64,000 nt of DNA. Source: an uncultured Butyrivibrio sp. (GTDB lineage: Bacteria; Bacillota; Clostridia; Lachnospirales; Lachnospiraceae). A program made the translations under genes and the position numbers. The notes under the pieces are model-generated. The model saw nothing but the letters and a program-made list of their open reading frames with translations. It was not told where the DNA came from and made no database searches. Position 1 is the first letter of the stretch. The number at the start of each line of letters is the position of its first letter. Positions 25,165-34,400 of this stretch are shown piece by piece. The stretch spans positions 1-64,000 of the forward strand of contig CAMNEA010000004.1 in assembly GCA_946536145.1 (NCBI GenBank). Reading direction: 5' to 3'.

Positions 25165-25614
25165 ATGGAAACACAAACATGGACCCAGCTATGGCTGGAT
25201 TATCATAAAGTATATGAGGAAAACAAGAGCTATAAGATTGAGCTTCTTGGTTTTTCTGAAAAAGACAGGGTCATTGCCAATGCTCTTAGTGAATTCAAAA
25301 CGGGAATAAGCGGACTTATCTGTGACAGAGTTTTGTCTTCTTCAGATACGGATGATAAAGGCGGCGCACGCATCCTTAAGATAGTGATGACAGATTCCGT
25401 CCCTTCACAGGGATATTCAATACAGGGCAGCAGCGAGGGGATCCTTCTTGAAGCGTCCGACGCAAACGGTGTCCTTTACGGCATTTTTGCGATCCTTCGC
25501 GGCATTGCATGCGGGAAAAGAACTGAAGAGCTTCGCATGTACGCTGCTCCGTCCAATCCTCTTCGAATGATGAATCACTGGGATAACATGGATGGCTCTT
25601 TTTTGTTACAATAA
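25165..25614 (+). pseudogene. GH67 alpha-glucuronidase, N-terminal fragment
   Basis: The frame has CGGAGG before its ATG and reads a GH67 N-terminal domain: TWTQLWLDYHKVYEENKSYK, a middle YSIQGSSEGILLEASDANGVLYGIFAILR, and NPLRMMNHWDNMDGS. This last block normally leads into the catalytic barrel (IERGYAG...), but here reads FLLQ and stops at 149 residues, against about 680 in intact enzymes. The catalytic domain is absent downstream. Only 33 bases separate it from the ruined esterase, so both were one xylan operon hit by deletions. Confidence 0.85.
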
Positions 25615-25647
25615 TATGTAATGATGTTTGGAAGAAAGGAATAGTGT

Positions 25648-27006
25648 ATGAGATTATTTGAAGTACTGCTTCTGTCCGTGGGTCTTGCCATGGATGCGTT
25701 TGCGGTATCTATCTGCAAGGGCCTTGCAGCAGGTCAGGTTACAAAGAAAGAATATCTTCTGTGCGGAATCTGGTTTGGAACCTTTCAGGGAGTGATGCCG
25801 CTCATAGGTTATCTGATCGGGTCTAATTTTGTGAAGTTAATCAGCATGATAGCTCCGTGGCTTGCTTTTATTCTGCTTTCACTTATAGGAAGCAATATGA
25901 TCAAAGAAGCTCTTGGGCCGGATGAAGAGGTGGCTCCGGGCTTTGATGTGAAAACAATGTTCATGATGGCTGTAGCTACCAGCATTGATGCACTGGCTGT
26001 GGGAATCACTTTTGTTGCCGTACCGGTTGAAGTCTTTGATCTGTCAAGGCTTTTAAATGTTATCTTCGCGGTTGTGGTGATCGGGGTAATAACCTGCATC
26101 ATATCGATGTTTGGAGTAGGGATAGGAAGTGCTTTCGGAAACCGCTACAAGGCAGGATCTGAGATAATGGGCGGAACCATATTGCTGTTCATCGGCTTTC
26201 GTTCACTCCTTGCACATCTGGACAGCGCACATACTCTTTCGGATACTGAGACAATATTCGGGATGCTGCTTCCTCTGGTGGGAACGCTTCTGGGGTCAAC
26301 GGCAGTATACGCCAAAAAGGAGCGGCTTTCGGACAACATGAGGGCCATACTTGTAGGATTCGGGTCGGGAATCATGCTGTCGATAGCAGTCTGGGGGATG
26401 ATAGAACCGGCAGTCGATGGACTTAGCCTTAACGGTCAAAAGAAAATTGTGCCGGTGGTGATATGTTTCTGCCTGGGTGTTTTCTTCCAGATCCTTCTTG
26501 ATAAATCAGTGCCGCATACCCATATTTATACGGATATAACTGAGGGGCCTGACAGCAAACTCGGACCCAGGATAAAGGCAATGCTCAAGGAAGTGATCCA
26601 TCATGTCCCGGAAGGCATGGCGCTTGGTGCTATATATGCGGCACATTTTATGGAGACTGAGTGGATACCGTCATCGGTTGCACTTGCTCTGGCGATTTCA
26701 ATTGCTCTTCAGAATATTCCGGAGGCTTTATATGTATCACTTTGGCTGAGGGAAAAAGGAACCGGAACAGGGAAGGCATTTCTTATGGGAACGGTATCCG
26801 GAGCTCCGATTCCGCTGTTTGGAATAATTACGGTTGTACTGGTTGTTCTTATCCCCGGATTGCTGCCATATATTATGTCGGTTTCCGGTGGGGCTCTTAT
26901 CTACACAGCCCTTGAGGAGATCCCGCAGATTGCGACAGAGGGCGACAATGACAAAGGGGCGCTCTCATTTACCGTAGGATTTGCGCTTGTAATGCTTTTG
27001 TTATAA
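25648..27006 (+). CDS. Fusion of MntP manganese exporter and ZIP-family metal transporter
   Basis: A 452-residue membrane protein in one uninterrupted frame. Residues 1-195 are MntP: GLAMDAFAVSICKGLA (12-27) and its repeat ATSIDALAVGITF (110-122), each with the Asp needed for Mn2+. Residues about 203-452 are a GufA/ZupT-type ZIP: FGMLLPLVGTLLGSTAVY, then HHVPEGMALG and a second metal site ALQNIPEALYVS (Ala in place of the usual Gly). MntP exports Mn2+ while most ZIP proteins import metal, so the pairing in one chain is odd. GAAAGGA precedes the ATG. No yybP-ykoY manganese riboswitch was seen in the short upstream gap. Confidence 0.85.
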   Translation: MRLFEVLLLSVGLAMDAFAVSICKGLAAGQVTKKEYLLCGIWFGTFQGVMPLIGYLIGSNFVKLISMIAPWLAFILLSLIGSNMIKEALGPDEEVAPGFDVKTMFMMAVATSIDALAVGITFVAVPVEVFDLSRLLNVIFAVVVIGVITCIISMFGVGIGSAFGNRYKAGSEIMGGTILLFIGFRSLLAHLDSAHTLSDTETIFGMLLPLVGTLLGSTAVYAKKERLSDNMRAILVGFGSGIMLSIAVWGMIEPAVDGLSLNGQKKIVPVVICFCLGVFFQILLDKSVPHTHIYTDITEGPDSKLGPRIKAMLKEVIHHVPEGMALGAIYAAHFMETEWIPSSVALALAISIALQNIPEALYVSLWLREKGTGTGKAFLMGTVSGAPIPLFGIITVVLVVLIPGLLPYIMSVSGGALIYTALEEIPQIATEGDNDKGALSFTVGFALVMLLL

Positions 27007-27083
27007 TAAGCATGTTTCTGTTTATGGAAAACAATGTGATATAATTTTGGATATAGATCAGAATTTCCGAAAGGAGAGTATAA

Positions 27084-27728
27084 ATGCTGGACAATATTGA
27101 AGTTTTTACCCAGAACAGCATACGCATAAGGTGTAATCTTGGGACAATATATGTGGATCCTTTTCACATGAAGCAAGAGCCTCATGATGCAGACTATGTA
27201 CTGATCACACATCCGCACTATGACCATTTTTCGGTAGAGGACATAAGAAAGGTGATAAAGGACACTACAATTCTGGTATCTCCTGAGAGCATGATAGATG
27301 ACGCGCTGGAGCTGGAGAGTGAGGTAAGAAATGTGGTGGGCGTTAAGCCCGGCGTGTATCGAGAGCTGTCAGGCCTGGAGCTTGAGACTGTTCCCGCTTA
27401 CAATACCATCAAGCCCTTCCATCCAAGACGCGCGGAGTGGGTCGGATATATTCTTCGAATAGACAGAAAGTGCATATATATTGCGGGTGATACCGGTCTG
27501 ACCAAGGAGGCCAAGCAGGTCAAGTGTGATATAGCTCTTTTGCCGATAGGCGGTACCTATACCATGGATACCAAGAGAGCGGCGGAACTTGCCAAAATAA
27601 TCAGACCCGAATATGTGATCCCTACGCACTATGGGAGCATAGTCGGCAAGATCAGTGACGGACAGACATTTGCTTCATATGTCAAGAGCCCGGTCAAGGT
27701 TGTTGAGAAGATCCAGTACTTTGACTGA
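27084..27728 (+). CDS. Metallo-beta-lactamase fold hydrolase (UlaG/UPF0173-like)
   Basis: A 214-residue protein with the metal motif THPHYDHFS (near residue 46), a second Asp in IYIAGDTGL, and the last His in YVIPTHYGSIVG. The order and length match small UlaG-like or UPF0173 hydrolases; ring-opening or phosphodiester substrates are both known in the group, so the substrate is left open. AAAGGAGAG precedes the ATG. Confidence 0.88.
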   Translation: MLDNIEVFTQNSIRIRCNLGTIYVDPFHMKQEPHDADYVLITHPHYDHFSVEDIRKVIKDTTILVSPESMIDDALELESEVRNVVGVKPGVYRELSGLELETVPAYNTIKPFHPRRAEWVGYILRIDRKCIYIAGDTGLTKEAKQVKCDIALLPIGGTYTMDTKRAAELAKIIRPEYVIPTHYGSIVGKISDGQTFASYVKSPVKVVEKIQYFD

Positions 27729-27752
27729 AAACATAGAAATGTAATGTGAGGA

Positions 27753-28505
27753 TTAGCACAGGGATTCAAAGGTGACGACAGTTTCACGCATATCATCAAT
27801 CCTTATGCATATCACGCCGTATTCATTGTCGCTCAGAACCCTGTCCCTTCGAAAGGAACATCCTCCGTCTATGAGCAGAATATTCTGCTCATGATATGCC
27901 TGCAGATTACCGGATAGCCCTACAACCTTCTGGACGGGGACATGTCCGATTATGAAATCATAGTCTGTTTCGGTATATTTACTTACAGGAATAAAGAGGT
28001 CTGCTCTATACGGGGTCTTCCAGACAATGTTCCATAAGACTTCGTAGCTGCAGTCCTCATATTTTTTGCCTATATATGATTCGTCAAAGTTTGAATGCGT
28101 AAGGCATACCGTCCTTGCGCCCCTCATTACCAGAGTCGAAAGCATTCTTGAATTTAGCCAGGAAAGCAGGCTTATCCGCTCCCCTCTCGAAAGCTCCCTG
28201 TATCCGGCAAAGGTGTAATTGCCGCCGTTATAATTCATCCACAGGTTGCTGTCCCTGCCGGGAACATCGTCTACAGACCCATCGGCATCAACCGAGTTAA
28301 GCATAAGAAACTCGTGGTTTCCTATCAGAAGATCCATATTGGGAGAATTCATGATTTTTAATAGAATCCTTATCCCGTCCGGACCTCTGTCTATTGCATC
28401 TCCAAGAACATACAGATAATCATCATCAGAAAACTCTATGCATTCCAAAAGCTTTTCAAATATTCCGTACTGCCCGTGCAGATCAGATACAGCGTATGTG
28501 GCCAT
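27753..28505 (-). CDS. Calcineurin-like serine/threonine phosphatase or Ap4A-type hydrolase
   Basis: A 250-residue protein with the PPP-family metal motifs in order: SDLHGQ (near 7), VLGDAIDRGPDG (about 33-44) and LIGNHEFLML (about 61-70), then later His residues (CLTHSNFDES and IIGHVPVQKV). This is the bacterial PrpE/Pph-like layout. It could dephosphorylate proteins or symmetrical dinucleotides. It converges on the metallo-hydrolase gene. Confidence 0.88.
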   Translation of the reverse strand: MATYAVSDLHGQYGIFEKLLECIEFSDDDYLYVLGDAIDRGPDGIRILLKIMNSPNMDLLIGNHEFLMLNSVDADGSVDDVPGRDSNLWMNYNGGNYTFAGYRELSRGERISLLSWLNSRMLSTLVMRGARTVCLTHSNFDESYIGKKYEDCSYEVLWNIVWKTPYRADLFIPVSKYTETDYDFIIGHVPVQKVVGLSGNLQAYHEQNILLIDGGCSFRRDRVLSDNEYGVICIRIDDMRETVVTFESLC

Positions 28506-28749
28506 AATACTCTCCGATAATGAAAATGGTTTGTGTAAGCTACAGATATAATAATACCATGCACAGGAAAAAAATTAAATTTGCGGGCTTGTACAGCAGA
28601 GATCCCGTTTTTCAGAATGATGAATGGGCAATTTACATTCCCGGATGTATTATTGCCGTAGTGCGAATGAGACAGGGAGTCTTTAAATGATGTATAATCG
28701 TTATATAGCACATTTTTATGAGGGTAAACAAAGCTTCAGGAGGATTAAA

Positions 28750-29592
28750 ATGAAGAATGAAATTATAAAGGACAAAACTTTTGATGAGGAGAGGGCTCTT
28801 TACGCAAGTGATGGTATAACCGTTGACACCTGCAGATTTGACGGACCAGCTGACGGGGAGAGCGCTTTTAAAGAGAGCAGGAATATCGGTGTGAAGAACT
28901 GTTTCTTTAATCTGCGCTACCCGTTCTGGCATGACAGGAACCTTACGATTGAAGACAGCCTGATGACGGAGAACTGCCGCGCGGCGCTCTGGTATACACA
29001 GGACGCGGTTATCAGGGGGACGAAGCTTCATGGAATTAAGGCTCTTCGTGAGTGCTCTGATGTAAGGATCGAGGGATGTGACATTATCTCTCCCGAATTC
29101 GGATGGTCGGTAAAGGATATTGTGATGAAGGACTGCTCGGCACAGAGCGAGTACTTCATGATGAGATCAGAGAGGCTTTCCTTTGACAATGTAACTCTCA
29201 AAGGCAAGTACTCTTTTCAGTACATCACCGACTCGGAATTAGTCGGCTGCAATTTTGATACCAAGGATGCGTTCTGGCACGCTAAAAATGTTGTGATAAA
29301 GGACAGCACGATCAAAGGCGAATATCTTGCGTGGTACTGCGAGGATGTAACATTCGAAAACTGCACTATAATCGGCACGCAGCCGCTTTGCTACTGCAAG
29401 GGCTTAAAACTCATAAACTGCAGGATGCTTGATGCTGATCTGGCTTTTGAAAAATCAGAGGTCGAGGCAACAATCCTGTCTCCTGTCATAAGTATCAAGA
29501 ACCCAAAGAGCGGAATGATCACGGTTCCCGAGGTCTCCGAGATTATAATGGATGACGATGAGGCAAAAGGAAGGGTTGTTACCTCTAAGTGA
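28750..29592 (+). CDS. DUF3737 family beta-helix protein
   Basis: A 280-residue protein made of repeated short strands: FDEERALYASDGITVDTCRF, KNCFFNLRYPFWHD and later CEDVTFENCTIIG, the DUF3737 pattern of a right-handed beta-helix (pectin-lyase-like) without a catalytic site I can name. No signal peptide, so cytosolic. Function unknown. ATG 28750 follows CAGGAGG; the upstream in-frame ATG at 28687 has no site. Confidence 0.88.
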   Translation: MKNEIIKDKTFDEERALYASDGITVDTCRFDGPADGESAFKESRNIGVKNCFFNLRYPFWHDRNLTIEDSLMTENCRAALWYTQDAVIRGTKLHGIKALRECSDVRIEGCDIISPEFGWSVKDIVMKDCSAQSEYFMMRSERLSFDNVTLKGKYSFQYITDSELVGCNFDTKDAFWHAKNVVIKDSTIKGEYLAWYCEDVTFENCTIIGTQPLCYCKGLKLINCRMLDADLAFEKSEVEATILSPVISIKNPKSGMITVPEVSEIIMDDDEAKGRVVTSK

Positions 29593-29706
29593 CAATGAAA
29601 TGCCTGCCCTTCAAATATAATAAAAAGTTTATCATTACAGAGTCTAATAATAATCAAATTAAATTATAATTATTGTAAGCTTTGCAATTTATACTTGGAG
29701 GATGTG

Positions 29707-30579
29707 ATGAGCTCGATTATTGACGTAGACAGGAATAACCTGGAAGAATACAGGCGCTTTATCGGAGATGAGATAGCTGAAAATATCGGAAGAGCATATT
29801 ACCGGGCAATCGCAGCCATATCTGATATTGATGATAAGATAGTCGGATGTATGGTATGGGTTCTCAGGAATATGGAAAAAGAAGCTGATAATGAGAGTGA
29901 CATCGTCTTTCTAAAGTGCGATGACTTTGCCGTTTTTAACGAGATGATGGATGGGTATAAAGCAAGGATAAGGGCTGATATGGTAATCAGGTCTCATGCG
30001 CATATACCTGTAAAAAACGGCAAAATGCTCAAAGATATGCTGAAGAAAAGTGGCTTTAGTATGAAGCTCACTGAAAGTGACGTAATAATTGTTAAGCTCT
30101 CTGAACTGTCTGAGATGCCTCTGATGAAGAAGCTCAGACACAAGAAGATGCCTGACAGTATCACAACCCTGAATCAGGTCAGCATAAGAGCGATCAGGAG
30201 GGGAATCTCAAAAAGTGTAAGCCAGGGGATGGTTGGACTTTGCGATGATCTTGAAAATCTGGGAGTAAGGTGGTTTGAGGATGAGGTATCGTGCGTGTCG
30301 ATGAATGATGAGGGCATAAACGGAATGTTTCTCTTCCACTTAAGGCCATCGGGGATAGTGGCGGTACAGCTCCTTGTATGCCTTGACAGCAGCTTTGGGA
30401 CGACACTGCCGAATCTGATGCGACGATTTGTTCTTGCTATGGAAGAAAAATACGAACCGGACACAATGATAGAGCTTGACAGGCATAATGAGCAGTCGCT
30501 TCTTTTGTCCGAGAAGCTTTTGCCAAGGGGCTTCGGAATACCGATTTATGCGGGCAGCAGGGAGGAACTATGGAGGTAA
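29707..30579 (+). CDS. Uncharacterised acetyltransferase-like protein A, first gene of the giant-protein operon
   Basis: A 290-residue protein in two halves. The first begins SSIIDVDRNNLEEYRRFIGD and has IVGCMVWVL, like the start of a GNAT domain. The second has VSCVSMNDEGINGMFLFHLR and an end like VLAMEEKYEPDTMIELDRHN. The acetyl-CoA loop (Q/RxxGxG/A) is not clear in either half, so activity is doubtful. TTGGAGG precedes ATG 29707. It stops four bases before the next gene, and a broken copy of its N-terminus lies at 38331. Confidence 0.55.
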   Translation: MSSIIDVDRNNLEEYRRFIGDEIAENIGRAYYRAIAAISDIDDKIVGCMVWVLRNMEKEADNESDIVFLKCDDFAVFNEMMDGYKARIRADMVIRSHAHIPVKNGKMLKDMLKKSGFSMKLTESDVIIVKLSELSEMPLMKKLRHKKMPDSITTLNQVSIRAIRRGISKSVSQGMVGLCDDLENLGVRWFEDEVSCVSMNDEGINGMFLFHLRPSGIVAVQLLVCLDSSFGTTLPNLMRRFVLAMEEKYEPDTMIELDRHNEQSLLLSEKLLPRGFGIPIYAGSREELWR

Positions 30580-30582
30580 ATA

Positions 30583-31428
30583 ATGACGGAAATATATGAA
30601 ATCACAGGAAAGCAGTCAGCACTTTTTTCGTCTCTTGATCCGTACAAGCTTTCCGCGTTGTCAGGAATGGGGGAGATTCATACTTTTGTTGCTGTGGAGC
30701 AGCTTCTTGGCGGTGACATGCCGATTGGGATTGTTACTGTATCATTTGAGCAGGACACAGCGGTTATCTACTGGCTCTATGTACATGTAAACTACAGATT
30801 CAGTGGCGTTGGAGAGAACTTCATACAAAAGATATGTGAGATTGCCGGGGAAAGAGGCATCAAAGAGGTTGCGGTTCGTATACCGTATCTGTCTGATACT
30901 GAAGAGTTACCGTTTAATATTGAATATTATTTTGACGAGAGAGGATTCGTCAAAAAGGATAAAGTTTACAGGCAGTTCTGGCTTGATTCGGATATGCTGT
31001 CAGAACTGGCAAAAAGCGATGAAACAGATGTACCGGGAGTGATTGCCATAGAAAGACTGTCGGGGCATATGCTGAGCGAATTTACAAAAGAAATCGATAT
31101 GCGCTTTGGCCTTTCAGCAGGCAGCGTCAGGCTTGACAAAAAGGTAAGCTGTGTATGCCTCGATGATAAAGGAAATCCTCTTGCAATGGTACTATTTGCT
31201 AAAAACAATGGAGTATGGTTCCTGTCAGGAAGCTTTTCAAAGGACAGGGAATCAGCAGGAAAGACACTCAGATTTGCTCTGTTAAATATAGCAGGAGAAA
31301 TGGTCGTAAGTGAATCAGTGTGGATGACGGATATAGATGATAATTTTGCCGGGGCAGGAGAGGAACTGCTTGGTGGCGCAAGGGCAGGGGCAGCAGAGTC
31401 TATGGACTTGTTATTATCGGGGTCCTGA
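30583..31428 (+). CDS. GNAT-like protein B of the giant-protein operon
   Basis: A 281-residue protein. The N-terminal half is a GNAT-like domain: ALSGMGEIHTFVAVEQLLGG, then IYWLYVHVNYRFSGVGENFI with an R-x-S-G-V-G loop in the acetyl-CoA position (about residues 72-78). The second half repeats the pattern with VSCVCLDDKGNPLAMVLFAK, paralleling gene A. The ribosome site GGAGG is inside the end of gene A, so translation is coupled. Substrate unknown. Confidence 0.6.
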   Translation: MTEIYEITGKQSALFSSLDPYKLSALSGMGEIHTFVAVEQLLGGDMPIGIVTVSFEQDTAVIYWLYVHVNYRFSGVGENFIQKICEIAGERGIKEVAVRIPYLSDTEELPFNIEYYFDERGFVKKDKVYRQFWLDSDMLSELAKSDETDVPGVIAIERLSGHMLSEFTKEIDMRFGLSAGSVRLDKKVSCVCLDDKGNPLAMVLFAKNNGVWFLSGSFSKDRESAGKTLRFALLNIAGEMVVSESVWMTDIDDNFAGAGEELLGGARAGAAESMDLLLSGS

Positions 31429-31475
31429 GCTGCTTACATAATTTTATTGTCTGATTTAAAGAAAGGATATCTCAT

Positions 31476-34400
31476 ATGCCAGGTGCAGAGAACAGACAGG
31501 TTCAAAGAAATGAGTATCAGATTAAACTGGAGCAGAAGCAGCAGCTTATTGATGGCGCTGACCATATGCACTCTGTAGAGCAATACAGGGAAGATGAAAA
31601 AGATAATCTGGTGACAGAGAACAGGAGAATTCTTGAACTGCTGGATGAGGAAAGCCTCTTTAAGAATGATGAGGATACAACATTCAGGGAAAAAAAGCTT
31701 CTCAGAAACCGCCTTACGAGGAACTATGCCGGTATGGTGATCCTCGATACCAAGTGGTACGGTGAGGGCTCACCTGAGATGGTCCGGGTACAGGAGCAGA
31801 CAAAAGATCTTTTCAGGCTCCTTGATACACCCATAGGGCAGGAGGCTGAGAGACGCTCCGAGATAATGTCGGAAATTCTGAAAAAGTTTGATGATGCCAT
31901 AGCGGCATGTCAGAACTACGAAGATAATAAAAATCCCTGGTTTTCTACAGGGAAGAGGAGAAAGGAGCAGGTTACTCTGCTCAAAGGAGAACTTGTGCGC
32001 CAGCGCAAGGTCTTTTACTTTTCGATGCTTCCGTACGCTGAAGGACAACTGGATAACCTGAATATAAGAACTCCGCAGGATCTTCTTTTGGTGAGCTACA
32101 GGGAGAATGTTCTGGATGTTGAGGAAAAAAAGGCTGCCAAACAGGAAGTGGAGCCGCTGACATTGGAAATGCCGAAGAATCAAAAGTCAGTTGCTGTCAG
32201 AAAAGCAGCATATTTAACGTTAGATGTTGTAAAGGACAGACAGGCAGAAAAAGAAAAGGGCGAAGTAAAATACTTAAAAAAATATACGGGATATGAAACT
32301 CAGCGCAAATTAAAGCTCGACCAGAAAAATGCAAAGGATGAGAGAAAGAAGATTATTGATAAGGCCTTGTCGGGACCTCCATACGCTTTTTATAAAGAAC
32401 TGAAACTTGATAAGAACAAAAACTACGACAAAAACAAGATAGATGATCCGGCACTGCTGGCTCTTTTGATTAAGACAATGCAGGGGGGAGTTCAGGAACA
32501 CAACAAAAAGGTGATGGAGGCAGTCTTTACAAAAGGAATCACGGCCGACAATCTTAAGATGGAGAAAGTCAAGCCGTTTATTGACGGACTGGTTGAAGAG
32601 TTCCTGTCTGCCAAAATTTCGGCTAAAATGCTGGAAGATGACTATATAGCTCCCCATGCGCTGGAAATCTGCCGTTTTATAAAGCTTGCATCATTTCTGA
32701 ATGATATCAGTAAAGATCATGGACAGGAGCGGGAAAACAGTCCGTTCAGAATGTATTACTTCCATAGCACACCTCCTGAAGTAAGGAGCATGATTGAACA
32801 GCGTATCAAAGCGGCAATGCCGCTGTTTACCGTCTTTAAAATGAGACTGCAGGACTTTGAGGTAACGGATGAGGAAATGGATCTTGACACGCTTGGAAGT
32901 ACTTTTAAAAACAATGATCCTGTAGAAATGCAAAGGGTGTGGGAAGAGAACAGGCAGGCCGGCAATCAGGGAGCCGGGGCGCAGGCAGTCGGAAATGAAG
33001 AGGCTGCCAGACAGTGGCGCGAAAAAGCTTATCATGATGCCCTCTTAGAATGGGAAAAGAATGAAGACAAGTTCATAAAATGTGCCAAGTCCTTTGGCGA
33101 AAAAAAGAATATTCAGGACTGGGCGGCATTTTCAAAGAAGTTCAATGAGCGCTTTGGTGCTAATCTGTATTACAAGAGCGAGATTGAGCAGGTCGCTTTT
33201 ATCCAGGAGCGTGTTTTTGATCAAAGAGTGCAGATGTTTACAAATCAGGATGCAGCGGCTGCTGAAAGGGTATTTGAGCAGATTGTAAAGGCTTCATTTA
33301 CAAGCATGGACTTTAATGAGCCTTTAAATATGATATCTCCAGTCAAATATAATGCCAATATGCAGCTCATAAAGCTTGTAGAGACATTAAGCGCAGACGG
33401 AAGAAATGTCGTTGAAGCCTATCGCAGCGCTATGATAAGGAAAGTAGTCCGCTGTAACCTAAGTGTAGATGATTTCCAGGTACTTGAGGCCAAGATAGCA
33501 GATATTAAAAAGGCCGCTTTGCTGTACCGCGATTTCGAAGAAATTATAAATAATCCGTTCTTTAATGAGGATGAATTTGAGGAGCTTACCAAGAAGCTTC
33601 CTCTTGATGAGGCCTGGGATAAGATATCCGAGCTTAATGATAATCTTCCTGGGACGGGGAATATCGCGTATTACAGAAAGGTTATGCAATTCCACAGAGA
33701 TGTCATCGAGAACAGATCCGCACAGCTTGAGGAGGCTGCAAAAGAGAATACGGCCATCGCTGATGAGGATTATTCTGAAGGCGAGTATACACAGAAAAAT
33801 GAAGCGCTTACACAAATGGTGTCACAATTTGGAGAAAGGAATGATATCGCCTCAAAATATGAGAAGGCGGATATAAATCGCAGGATCACCAAGAACCGGA
33901 TAGTCATGCTGTATAATGACAAGCATACACTTAAGTCTGACAGCACTGAAATGACGGCCATTAAGACGGCACTTGTGAATCTGGATAAAGCTTGCCACGA
34001 TTCATTAAAGAACCATGGGATAGATGTTGTTCATGAGGCTTATGAAAAGGTTATAGGCGCCATTGAGTACTACGAAGATGTCAAGAATCCCTGGTTTCCT
34101 GAGGGAAAGAGGAGACTTAGAAAAGTCAGGGAACTTAAACAGGCTCTTATCAGTGAACAGGAAATGCTAAGGAGGGAGAATGAAAAGGCACTGGGAGGCG
34201 GTGACGTCTATCCCGCAGGCGTTAAGTGTGCTAATGACCTTCTGCTCGGACTTGCTCAGCAGCCCAAAGATACTTTGACCAAGGAATTTGCTGTAAATAA
34301 AGCAGTCATGTTTGCAAACATGCAGTATAAGACGGGAGTACTTCCGGAGAATATCACAGATATACGGGATGCCTATAGTGATATGATCCTTGCACTGCAG

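Noticed and set aside
28687-28749. Longer N-terminus for the DUF3737 protein
   Set aside because: The added 21 residues lack a ribosome site and contain the real Shine-Dalgarno region of ATG 28750.
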